DNA of 23,914 bases from VGRW01 sp031396695. GTDB taxonomy: Bacteria > Myxococcota_A > UBA9160 > SZUA-336. Below the pieces are notes generated by a model. That model saw only the letters and a program-made list of their open reading frames with translations. It made no database searches and had not been told where the DNA came from. Each line of letters begins with the position of its first letter. Positions within the stretch are counted from its first letter, which is position 1. Positions 1 to 6,730 of this stretch are shown here, piece after piece. Both the position numbers and the translations under genes were made by a program. The DNA is taken from contig JANNLG010000228.1 in NCBI GenBank assembly GCA_031396695.1, forward strand, positions 1 to 23,914, given 5' to 3'.

Positions 1-989
1 CGCTCGATGCGCGGGCTGTTGCCGGGATGCACGAGCATGTCGCCGCGCGACACGACGATCTCGTCCTCGAGCGTGACGTTGATCGCCATCGGCGGCACGG
101 CCACGTCGAGATCCCCGTCGAAGCTCACGATCCGCTTCACGCGGCTGGTCTTGCCCGCCGGTACCACCAGCACAAGGTCGCCGGGCCGCAGCGTGCCCGA
201 GGCCAGCGTGCCGGCGTAGCCGCGAAAATCCAGGTTCGGCCGGCTCACGTACTGCACGGGGAAACGCAGATCGGCCAGGTTGCGGTCGGCCCCGACGTGC
301 ACGTTCTCCAGGTACGCGAGCAACGGTCCTCCCTGCCACCAGGGCATGCTCGCGCTCGGCTCGACCACGTTGTCGCCGCGCAGCGCCGAGATCGGCAGGA
401 AGTGGATGTCGGGGATGTCGAGGCGCGCGGCGAACGCCTCGTAGTCGGCGCGAATCCGCTCGAAGATGTCCGCGGACCAGTCGACCAGATCCATCTTGTT
501 CACGGCCACGACCACGTGGCGCAGGCCGAGCAGCGCGACGATGAAGCTGTGTCGGCGCGTCTGCTGCAGCACGCCCTTGCGCGCGTCGATCAGGATCACG
601 GCCAGGTCGCAGTTCGATGCGCCGGTCGCCATGTTCCGCGTGTACTGCTCGTGACCCGGGCAGTCCGCGATGATGAACTTGCGCTTCTCGGTCGAGAAGT
701 AGCGGTACGCGACGTCGATCGTGATGCCCTGCTCGCGCTCGGCCTTGAGCCCGTCCATGAGCAGCGCCAGGTCGATCTCGCCGCCGGTCGTGCCCTCTTT
801 CTTGCTGTCGCGCGCGACCGCCGCGAGCTGGTCCTCGTACACGAGCTTGGTGTCGTGCAGGAGCCGGCCGATCAGCGTGCTCTTGCCGTCGTCGACGCTG
901 CCGCAGGTGAGCAGGCGCAGCTGCTCCTTCTTCTCGTGGCGCTCGAGGTAGGCCTCGATGTCGCCGGTCGCGAGCGTCCGGTCGAACAA
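1..989 (-). CDS. cysN: Sulfate adenylyltransferase subunit 1 (CysN), partial
   Basis: GTPase subunit of the two-subunit ATP sulfurylase. With CysD it makes adenosine 5'-phosphosulfate from ATP and sulfate in the cytoplasm, driven by GTP hydrolysis. The visible part is the N-terminal ~329 residues; the 3' end lies beyond base 1, so a fused CysC (APS kinase) domain cannot be excluded. Read on the minus strand it shows the G-domain motifs in order: P-loop GSVDDGKS (near 881-904), DCPGHEQYTRNM (631-666) and NKMDLVDW (477-500), followed by an EF-Tu-like domain 2 (VSRPNLDFRGYAGTLASG). The only plausible start before the P-loop is TTG at 989, immediately after the TAG stop of cysD and in the same frame. 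The N-terminus LFDRTLATGDIEAYLERHE aligns with the start of known CysN proteins. It is surely co-transcribed with cysD. Confidence 0.95.
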   Translation of the reverse strand, partial: MFDRTLATGDIEAYLERHEKKEQLRLLTCGSVDDGKSTLIGRLLHDTKLVYEDQLAAVARDSKKEGTTGGEIDLALLMDGLKAEREQGITIDVAYRYFSTEKRKFIIADCPGHEQYTRNMATGASNCDLAVILIDARKGVLQQTRRHSFIVALLGLRHVVVAVNKMDLVDWSADIFERIRADYEAFAARLDIPDIHFLPISALRGDNVVEPSASMPWWQGGPLLAYLENVHVGADRNLADLRFPVQYVSRPNLDFRGYAGTLASGTLRPGDLVLVVPAGKTSRVKRIVSFDGDLDVAVPPMAINVTLEDEIVVSRGDMLVHPGNSPRIE

Positions 990-1889
990 CTAGAAATACC
1001 CCTCGCGCTTCTTGCGCTCCATCGAGGCTTCTTCGTCGTAGTCGATCACCCGCCCCTGCCGCTCCGAGACGCGCGCGAGCAGCATCTCGCGGATCACCTC
1101 CGGCAGCGTCGCGGCGTCGGATTCGATCGCGCCCGACAGCGGATAGCAGCCGAGCGTGCGGAAGCGGACCTTGCGCATCACCGGCGTCTCGCCGGTCCGC
1201 AGCCGGAAGCGCTCGTCGTCGACCATGATCAAGTTGCCGTCGCGCTCCACGACCGGGCGCATCTCGGCGAAGTAGAGCGGCACCACGGGAATGCCCTCGC
1301 GGTGGATGTACAGCCAGGTGTCGAGCTCGGTCCAGTTCGACATCGGGAAGACCCGGATCGACTCACCTTTGTGTACGCGACCGTTGTACAGGTTCCACAG
1401 CTCGGGGCGCTGGTTCTTCGGGTCCCACTGGTGGTTGCGGTCGCGGAACGAGTAGACGCGCTCCTTCGCGCGCGACTTCTCCTCGTCGCGGCGCGCGCCT
1501 CCGAAGGCCGCGTCGAAGCCCCCCTTCTCGAGCGCCTGCAGCAGCGCGTGGGTCTTCATGATCGTGGTGTACACGTTCGAGCCGTAGTCGAACGGGTTCA
1601 CGTTCTTGGCCAGGCCCTCGGCGTTGCTGTGGACCAAGAGCTCGAGCCCGTACTCGCGCGTGAAGCGCTCGCGGAACTCGTACATGGCGCGGAACTTCCA
1701 GGTCGTGTCGACGTGCAAGAGCGGGAACGGCACGCGCCCGGGGTGGAAGGCCTTGCGCGCCAGGTGCGCGAGCACCGAGGAGTCCTTCCCGATCGAGTAC
1801 AGCATCACCGGGCTGCGGAACTCGGCCGCGACCTCGCGAATGATGTGGATCGATTCGGCCTCGAGGGCTTGCAGGTGCGAGAGGCTCAC
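990..1889 (-). CDS. cysD: Sulfate adenylyltransferase subunit 2 (CysD)
   Basis: Catalytic ATP-sulfurylase subunit of the PAPS-reductase/PP-loop family, 299 residues, close to the ~302 of E. coli CysD. It transfers AMP from ATP to sulfate in complex with CysN. The PP-loop SIGKDS is at residues 32-37, the N-terminal region LEAESIHIIREVAAEF is typical, and the protein ends in the family's usual REGYF. The frame stays open upstream, but that extension would run through the tRNA-Gly gene, so GTG at 1889 is chosen. It has a GAGG Shine-Dalgarno-like element 5 nt upstream and gives the family length. The start lies 18 nt past the tRNA 3' end, leaving no room for its own promoter. The stop codon TAG abuts the TTG start of cysN. 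Confidence 0.96.
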   Translation of the reverse strand: MSLSHLQALEAESIHIIREVAAEFRSPVMLYSIGKDSSVLAHLARKAFHPGRVPFPLLHVDTTWKFRAMYEFRERFTREYGLELLVHSNAEGLAKNVNPFDYGSNVYTTIMKTHALLQALEKGGFDAAFGGARRDEEKSRAKERVYSFRDRNHQWDPKNQRPELWNLYNGRVHKGESIRVFPMSNWTELDTWLYIHREGIPVVPLYFAEMRPVVERDGNLIMVDDERFRLRTGETPVMRKVRFRTLGCYPLSGAIESDAATLPEVIREMLLARVSERQGRVIDYDEEASMERKKREGYF

Positions 1890-1907
1890 GGGGCCCTCGG
1901 CGGGGGA

Positions 1908-1983
1908 TGGAGCACGAGACCGGACTCGAACCGGCGACAACCACGTTGGCAACGTGGAGCTCTACCAACTGAGCTACTCGTGC
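1908..1983 (-). tRNA. trnG: tRNA-Gly (anticodon GCC)
   Basis: Read on the minus strand this is a full 76-nt cloverleaf with encoded CCA. The acceptor stem is GCACGAG/CTCGTGC with discriminator T. The D arm is GCTC-AGTTGGTA-GAGC. The anticodon arm is CCACG-TTGCCAA-CGTGG, with anticodon GCC at 1950-1948, which reads GGC glycine codons. The T arm is GCCGG-TTCGAGT-CCGGT, closing on a G-T pair. It sits between pgsA (37 nt away) and cysD (18 nt away), all on the same strand, so it is probably excised from a longer transcript or shares a promoter with cysDN. Confidence 0.96.
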
Positions 1984-2020
1984 TCGACAGCCGACTGTAT
2001 GGAACCTGCGCGGCGGGCCG

Positions 2021-2584
2021 TCAAGGGCGGGCGCGGCCGGTCAGGTAGAGCGCGAAGTACTCGTACCCGGACCAGACGGTCAGCGCCGTGGCGACGACCA
2101 GAAGGACCAGGCCGAGCTGCTGAACCGGCAGACCCAGCAGCGGAAAATGCACCAACAGCGCCGTCAGCGCCGCGATCTGGAAGCCGGTCTTCCACTTCCC
2201 CGACGGGGAGGCCTCGACCACGATGCCCTCGGCGCTGGCCATGGCGCGCAGCGCCGTCACAGCGATCTCGCGGCCCAGGATCGCGATCACCAGCGGCAGC
2301 CCCCAGCTCGGGATCCGGTCGACCGCCACCAACATCACGAACGCGGTCATGACCAGCAGCTTGTCCGCGAGCGGGTCGAGCAGCTTGCCGATCCGGCTGA
2401 CCGTGCCATGTCGGCGCGCCAGGTAACCGTCGAGCAGGTCGGTGAGGGAGATGGCCAGGAAGCCGAAGCCCATGATGGCGCTCCACTCCGCGCCCTCGAA
2501 CCACGGCAACATGAGCAGAAACGGCGTCAGCCCGATCCGCAGGAGGGTGATCGCGTTCGGCAGGTTCCAGAAGTTCTCGGTCAC
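2021..2584 (-). CDS. pgsA: CDP-diacylglycerol-glycerol-3-phosphate 3-phosphatidyltransferase
   Basis: Integral membrane enzyme of the CDP-alcohol phosphatidyltransferase family. It transfers phosphatidate from CDP-diacylglycerol to glycerol-3-phosphate, the committed step to phosphatidylglycerol. The full family signature D-x2-DG-x2-AR-x8-G-x3-D-x3-D is present (D49, D52, G53, A56, R57, G66, D70, D74), and several hydrophobic segments follow. GTG at 2584 (MTENFWNLPNAITLLRIGL) gives 187 residues, near the 182 of E. coli PgsA, with a GGAG directly upstream. An in-frame ATG at 2626 would add 14 residues and overlap the upstream transglycosylase by 20 nt; it remains an alternative. A still longer upstream extension lies wholly inside the neighbouring gene and is rejected. 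The downstream neighbour is tRNA-Gly. Confidence 0.93.
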   Translation of the reverse strand: MTENFWNLPNAITLLRIGLTPFLLMLPWFEGAEWSAIMGFGFLAISLTDLLDGYLARRHGTVSRIGKLLDPLADKLLVMTAFVMLVAVDRIPSWGLPLVIAILGREIAVTALRAMASAEGIVVEASPSGKWKTGFQIAALTALLVHFPLLGLPVQQLGLVLLVVATALTVWSGYEYFALYLTGRARP

Positions 2585-2606
2585 GGCTCCGACCGCGTTC
2601 GTGGCC

Positions 2607-3233
2607 CTATCGGCGGAAGTCAGCATTGTACTTTTTGTAGTAGCGCAGCACGCGCTTAACGTAGCCGCGCGTTTCCTGATAGGGAGGCACACCCTGGTGC
2701 CGCGCGACCGCCTCGGGGCCGGCGTTGTACGCGGCCACGGCCAGCGAGAGCTCGCCCGGAAAGCGTTCGATCATCTTGCCCAGGTAGCGCGTTCCCCCGT
2801 CGATGTTCTGCCACGGGTCGAGCGCATCGTCCACCCCGAGCTCGCGCGCGGTGGCGGGCATGAGCTGCATCAGGCCTTGCGCGCCCTTGCGTGAGACCGC
2901 GAAGGGATCGAAGCCGGACTCTGCGGCGATCACGGCCTTCACCAGCGCGGCCGAGACGCCGTGCTCCTTCGAGGCGCGCTTGATCGCCGGGTCGTAAGCG
3001 CGCGTGACGCGCGCGGAAACGCGCGGCTCGAGCGAGGCGTTGCGCAGCTCGTAGTCGGACTTCGGGCGGTAGCGCGAGAAGCCGTCGTGCTGCGGGGTGT
3101 CGGAGAAGTAGGTGCGCCCGTAGGCGTCCTTGTAGACGTAGATCTGCGCGTCGGCGGAGCGCGCGAGCACAAAGCTGAGCACCGCCGCCAACAGCCAGCC
3201 GGCTTTGCACGCGCTCGAACCCGCTCCGAACAT
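2607..3233 (-). CDS. Lytic transglycosylase with N-terminal DUF4124-like region
   Basis: Exported murein hydrolase of 208 residues, likely cleaving the MurNAc-GlcNAc bond with 1,6-anhydro product formation as in SLT-type lytic transglycosylases. Residues 1-29 form a signal peptide (hydrophobic core WLLAAVLSFVLA, then SADAQ). Residues ~31-47 (IYVYKDAYGRTYFSDTP) match the short DUF4124 region often fused to such enzymes. The SLT domain covers ~75-200. It has catalytic Glu105 in AAESGFDP, the QGLMQLMPATA motif and AYNAGP at 168-173. ATG 3233 is preceded by GGGAG at good spacing. It is divergent from nadB and 22 nt upstream of the chosen pgsA start, so probably the first gene of the transglycosylase-pgsA string. 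Substrate and localisation are inferred from the family. Confidence 0.93.
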   Translation of the reverse strand: MFGAGSSACKAGWLLAAVLSFVLARSADAQIYVYKDAYGRTYFSDTPQHDGFSRYRPKSDYELRNASLEPRVSARVTRAYDPAIKRASKEHGVSAALVKAVIAAESGFDPFAVSRKGAQGLMQLMPATARELGVDDALDPWQNIDGGTRYLGKMIERFPGELSLAVAAYNAGPEAVARHQGVPPYQETRGYVKRVLRYYKKYNADFRR

Positions 3234-3349
3234 GCTCGCTCCCGTCGCTCCCCCCAGGGCGCGACTCTCGCTTCACGTCCATCGGCCCGCGAATCAATGC
3301 GATGTAGGCCCGCTGGCCGCCCCGGGTCACCGGGGTCTAGACTGCGCAG
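3234..3349. promoter_or_regulatory. Divergent intergenic region, transglycosylase / nadB
   Basis: 116 bp between two genes read outward, so it must hold the promoter of nadB and probably that of the transglycosylase-pgsA string. No convincing -35/-10 pair could be picked out by eye. A perfect 6-bp inverted repeat, CCCCGG-GTCA-CCGGGG (3320-3335), lies 14 nt before the nadB GTG start, where a small hairpin or protein site could affect initiation. No T-rich tract follows, so it is not a terminator. Confidence 0.4.
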
Positions 3350-4948
3350 GTGGCGCGCGAAAGCGATTTCCTGGTGATCGGCAGCGGAATCGCCGGTCTC
3401 TCGTTCGCGCTGCGCGCGGCCGAGCACGGCTCGGTGACGGTGGTGACGAAAAAGGGCACCGCCGAGTCCGCGACCAACTACGCGCAGGGCGGCATCGCCG
3501 CGGTGTTCGCGCCCGAGGACTCCTTCGAAGACCACGTGCGCGACACGCTGATCGCCGGTGCGGGCCTGTGCAACGAAGCGGCCGTGCGCTTCGTGGTCGA
3601 GCACGGGCCCGAAGCCGCCCAGAGCCTGATGGACTTGGGTGTGCAGTTCGACGCCAGCCCGGATGCGCCCGGCTTCGACCTGGGCCGTGAGGGCGGACAC
3701 TCGCGCCGCCGCGTGCGGCACGCGGCCGACTTCACCGGCCAGGAGATCGAGCGCGTGCTGGTGCAGCGCTGCGAGCGACACCCGCGCATCACCGTGCTCG
3801 CGAACCGCATCAGCGTAGACCTGGTCACCAGCGCCAAGCTCGGCTTGCCGGGCCGGCCGCGCATCTGCGGCGCCTACGTGATGGACGAGGAATCCGGGCG
3901 AGTCGAGCGCTGCCGCGCGCGCATCGTGCTGCTCGCCACCGGCGGCTGCGGCAAGACCTACCTGTACACGAGCAACCCCGACATCGCCTCGGGCGACGGG
4001 ATCGCGATGGCGTTCCGCGCCGGCGCGACGGTCGCGAACATGGAGTTCATCCAGTTTCATCCGACGTGCCTGTACCACCCCGACGCGCGCTCGTTCCTGA
4101 TCAGCGAAGCGGTGCGCGGCGAGGGCGCGGTGCTGCGCAACCGCGCGGGCGAGCGCTTCATGCCGCGCTACGACGAGCGCGCCGATCTCGCGCCGCGCGA
4201 CGTGGTCGCGCGCTCGATCGACTTCGAGCTCAAGCGCTCCGGCGAGGATTGCGTGTACCTGGACTGCACGGCGCTCGACCCGGCCTTCGTGCGCGCGCGC
4301 TTTCCGAACATCCACGAGCGCTGCCTGCAGTACGGCTTCGACCTGACCAAGCAGCCGATTCCGGTGGTGCCCGCGGCGCACTACGGCTGCGGCGGCGTGC
4401 GCACCGACCTGCGCGGCGAGACCGACATCGAGAACCTGTTCGCCGCCGGCGAGGTGGCCTCCACGGGGCTGCACGGCGCGAACCGGCTGGCGTCGAACTC
4501 GCTGCTCGAAGGCGTGGTGTTCGCGCGCGCGGCCGCCGCCGCCGCGATCGAGCGGATCCGCGCCGGGGCGCCGCTGCCGCCGGAGTTTCCGGCCTGGAAT
4601 CCGGGCCGCGCGGTCGATCCGACCGAGGCAGTGCTCGTGAACGCGAACTGGGATGAGATCCGCCGGCTGATGTGGAACTACGTCGGCATCGTGCGCAGCA
4701 ACAAGCGGCTCGACCGCGCGCGGCGGCGGATCGAGAACCTGCAGCGCGAGATCCACGACTACTACTGGAACTTCGTGCTCACGCCGCCGCTGGTCGAGCT
4801 GCGCAATTTGGCGCTGGTCGCCGAGCTGATCATCCGCTCGGCGGCCGCGCGCAAGGAGAGCCGCGGCCTGCACTACACGGTCGACTATCCCGAACCGGCG
4901 GACGAGCCCCGCGACACACTGTTGTGTGCGCCGCTGGGCCCGTCCTGA
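3350..4948 (+). CDS. nadB: L-aspartate oxidase (NadB)
   Basis: FAD-dependent oxidase that converts L-aspartate to iminoaspartate, the first step of de novo NAD synthesis, feeding quinolinate synthase (NadA). It is 532 residues against about 540 in E. coli. The N-terminal Rossmann FAD motif GSGIAG is at 11-16. ATNYAQGGIAA follows near residue 43, the conserved EFIQFHPT is at 232-239, APRDVVARSI follows, and HYGCGGVRTD and HGANRLASNS (375-384) are typical of the flavin/substrate site. The C-terminal helical domain has LDRARRRIENL. This pattern separates it from succinate dehydrogenase flavoproteins. The start is GTG at 3350 with no strong ribosome-binding site. No nadA or nadC is in the window. 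The gene converges on the EPS export gene with only 15 nt between stops. Confidence 0.96.
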   Translation: MARESDFLVIGSGIAGLSFALRAAEHGSVTVVTKKGTAESATNYAQGGIAAVFAPEDSFEDHVRDTLIAGAGLCNEAAVRFVVEHGPEAAQSLMDLGVQFDASPDAPGFDLGREGGHSRRRVRHAADFTGQEIERVLVQRCERHPRITVLANRISVDLVTSAKLGLPGRPRICGAYVMDEESGRVERCRARIVLLATGGCGKTYLYTSNPDIASGDGIAMAFRAGATVANMEFIQFHPTCLYHPDARSFLISEAVRGEGAVLRNRAGERFMPRYDERADLAPRDVVARSIDFELKRSGEDCVYLDCTALDPAFVRARFPNIHERCLQYGFDLTKQPIPVVPAAHYGCGGVRTDLRGETDIENLFAAGEVASTGLHGANRLASNSLLEGVVFARAAAAAAIERIRAGAPLPPEFPAWNPGRAVDPTEAVLVNANWDEIRRLMWNYVGIVRSNKRLDRARRRIENLQREIHDYYWNFVLTPPLVELRNLALVAELIIRSAAARKESRGLHYTVDYPEPADEPRDTLLCAPLGPS

Positions 4949-4963
4949 TCGGCTGCGCGCGCC

Positions 4964-5668
4964 TCAGAGGCCGGGGGTCACCGCTGCGTTGACCACGGTT
5001 CCGCCCAGGCCGAGCACCTGCTGGATCGGGAAGAAGATCAGCTGCAGCGCATAGCCGATCCGCGCCGACAGATTCGGTGGCACGTACACGACGTCACCCG
5101 GTTGCAGCATGTAGTTGGTTTGCCCGTAGCCGAGCTCCGTGATCGCGGCGAAGTTGATCGGATAGGTGAGCTCGCCCTCGGGTGACGGCCGCACCAGCCA
5201 GGCGTTGTCGAGCGAGGCCATGCGCGTGGGTCCGCCGGCGGTGCCGAGCGCGTGCACCGCCGTGACGTCGCCGACGATCGGGTAGGCGCCCGGCCGGTTG
5301 ATCTCGCCCAGGATGAAGAACGTTCGACTGTTCGAAATCTTCAGCAGCACCGTTACGTCGGGCTGCACGATGAACTCCTTCAGCCGCGTGGAGATCTCCG
5401 AGCGGACCTCCTCGATCGTGCGACCGCGCGCCTCGATGTCGCCGATCAGGTCGAAGGAGATGCGGCCATCGGGGCGGACCGTCAGCTCGCGCTCGATTTG
5501 CGGATCGGGTCGCACCGTTACTTCGAGCACGTCCGGCGGAGCGATCCGGTATTCGGCCTGCAACGACGGCAGACCGGGATTGCCGGCCGACTTCGCGCAG
5601 CCGAATGCCGCGAGACAGACGATCGATAGGAGAACGGCGCGCCGCGCCACGGACACCTCGCGAATCAT
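4964..5668 (-). CDS. Wza-like polysaccharide export lipoprotein
   Basis: Outer-membrane polysaccharide export protein of the OPX family, 234 residues, shorter than E. coli Wza (~380). It is the size of the exosortase/EpsA-type export proteins. A signal peptide precedes a lipobox-like LAAFGC with the likely lipidated Cys24. The Poly_export domain follows (YRIAPPDVLEVTVRPDPQIERE, then RISFDLIGDIEARG, ~residues 40-115). A SLBB-like domain comes next (FILGEINRPGAYPIVGDVTAVHAL, ~125-200), ending with LQPGDVVYVPPNL. ATG 5668 has a strong purine-rich site (GAGGTGAGGGGGG) just upstream. It is the last gene of the three-gene EPS operon, starting 15 nt after the sugar transferase stop. It should form the outer-membrane channel that works with the Wzc-like protein encoded upstream. 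Confidence 0.93.
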   Translation of the reverse strand: MIREVSVARRAVLLSIVCLAAFGCAKSAGNPGLPSLQAEYRIAPPDVLEVTVRPDPQIERELTVRPDGRISFDLIGDIEARGRTIEEVRSEISTRLKEFIVQPDVTVLLKISNSRTFFILGEINRPGAYPIVGDVTAVHALGTAGGPTRMASLDNAWLVRPSPEGELTYPINFAAITELGYGQTNYMLQPGDVVYVPPNLSARIGYALQLIFFPIQQVLGLGGTVVNAAVTPGL

Positions 5669-5683
5669 GGAACCCCCCTCACC

Positions 5684-6715
5684 TCAGCTCGCTCCTCTTC
5701 CCGACACGACCGCGGGAACCGTCGCGAGCAGAATCTGGAAATCGAGCAGGAGCGACCAGCGCTCGACGTACTCGATGTCGAGCTTGACCCAGTCCTCGAA
5801 CTCGATCTGATTGCGTCCGGAGACCTGCCACAGACAGGTGATACCCGGGCGCATGCTGAGCCGCCCGCGGTGATCGAGCTCGTACTTCTGCACCTCGCTC
5901 GGCACCGGCGGTCGCGGGCCGACCAGGCTCATGTGTCCGGCCAGCACGTTCAACATCTGCGGCAGCTCGTCGATCGAGTACTTGCGCAGGAACCGGCCGC
6001 TGCGCGTGATGCGCGGATCGCGCGCCATCTTGAACACCGGCCCCGACTTCTCGTTCAAGGCCGACAGCGACGGCTTGCGCTCCTCCGCGTCGGTGACCAT
6101 GGTGCGGAACTTCAAGAACGGAAACACCTGGCCGTAGCGGCCGCAGCGTGCCTGGACGAAGAAGACCGGTCCGCGCGAGTCGAGCTTGATCGCGAGCGCG
6201 GTGACGAGCCAGAGCGGCAGCGTGACCGCCAGCACCGCGAGCGCGCCGACGATGTCGAACACGCGCTTCGCCGCGAGCTGCCAGCGGGAATGGTGGCCGT
6301 GCACCGAGAAGGAGAACGCAGGCGTGTCACCGATGCGTGTCACGATCAAGTGCGCCGCGCGCGTCTCGAACAGGTCGGCGGGGATCGTGAGGTCGATACC
6401 GAGCGTCTCGCACAGCCCGATCGCGTTGGCGACCGAGTCCTGCACCAGGAAGCGGCGCGGCAGCCCGTAGATGACCCGGCCCACACCCTCGCGCGCGGCC
6501 ACGTCGCCGAGCCGGTCGAGCGGTCCGAAGTAGCGTTCCCCGAGCAGCGCGCGATCGGCCTCGGAGGGCTGATCGTCGAGGAAGCCGGCGACGCTGCCGC
6601 GCTCGGCCTCGATCGCGCGCGCGAGTCGACGCGCGCGCTCGCCGCTGCCGAGGATCAGCGTGCGGCCCGGATTTCGCCGGCCTCGCCGCGGGAACAGAGG
6701 CGCTCGTTCGCTCAT
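5684..6715 (-). CDS. Polyprenyl-phosphate sugar-1-phosphate transferase (WbaP/WcaJ type)
   Basis: Initiating glycosyltransferase that moves a sugar-1-phosphate from a nucleotide sugar to undecaprenyl phosphate at the inner membrane, starting the EPS repeat unit. It is 343 residues. An N-terminal nucleotide-binding-like CoA_binding domain (TLILGSGERARRLARAIE, ~19-140) is followed by one hydrophobic segment (~152-178) and the catalytic domain. The latter contains KFRTM (202-206), SIDELPQMLNVL (247-258), SLVGPRPP and RPGITCLWQVSGRN. The usual four to five N-terminal membrane helices of WbaP/WcaJ proteins are missing; the protein begins directly with the soluble domain. It is preceded 15 nt upstream by the Wzc-like gene. 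The sugar cannot be deduced from sequence. Confidence 0.93.
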   Translation of the reverse strand: MSERAPLFPRRGRRNPGRTLILGSGERARRLARAIEAERGSVAGFLDDQPSEADRALLGERYFGPLDRLGDVAAREGVGRVIYGLPRRFLVQDSVANAIGLCETLGIDLTIPADLFETRAAHLIVTRIGDTPAFSFSVHGHHSRWQLAAKRVFDIVGALAVLAVTLPLWLVTALAIKLDSRGPVFFVQARCGRYGQVFPFLKFRTMVTDAEERKPSLSALNEKSGPVFKMARDPRITRSGRFLRKYSIDELPQMLNVLAGHMSLVGPRPPVPSEVQKYELDHRGRLSMRPGITCLWQVSGRNQIEFEDWVKLDIEYVERWSLLLDFQILLATVPAVVSGRGAS

Positions 6716-6730
6716 CGTCGGCAGTCCCGC

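Noticed and set aside
1890..1952. N-terminal extension of CysD into the tRNA gene
   Set aside because: The frame is open, but the extra residues are encoded by the tRNA and do not resemble CysD; GTG 1889 gives the family length.
1908..1983. tRNA on the plus strand
   Set aside because: Only the minus-strand reading gives canonical D, anticodon and T loops and a 3' CCA.
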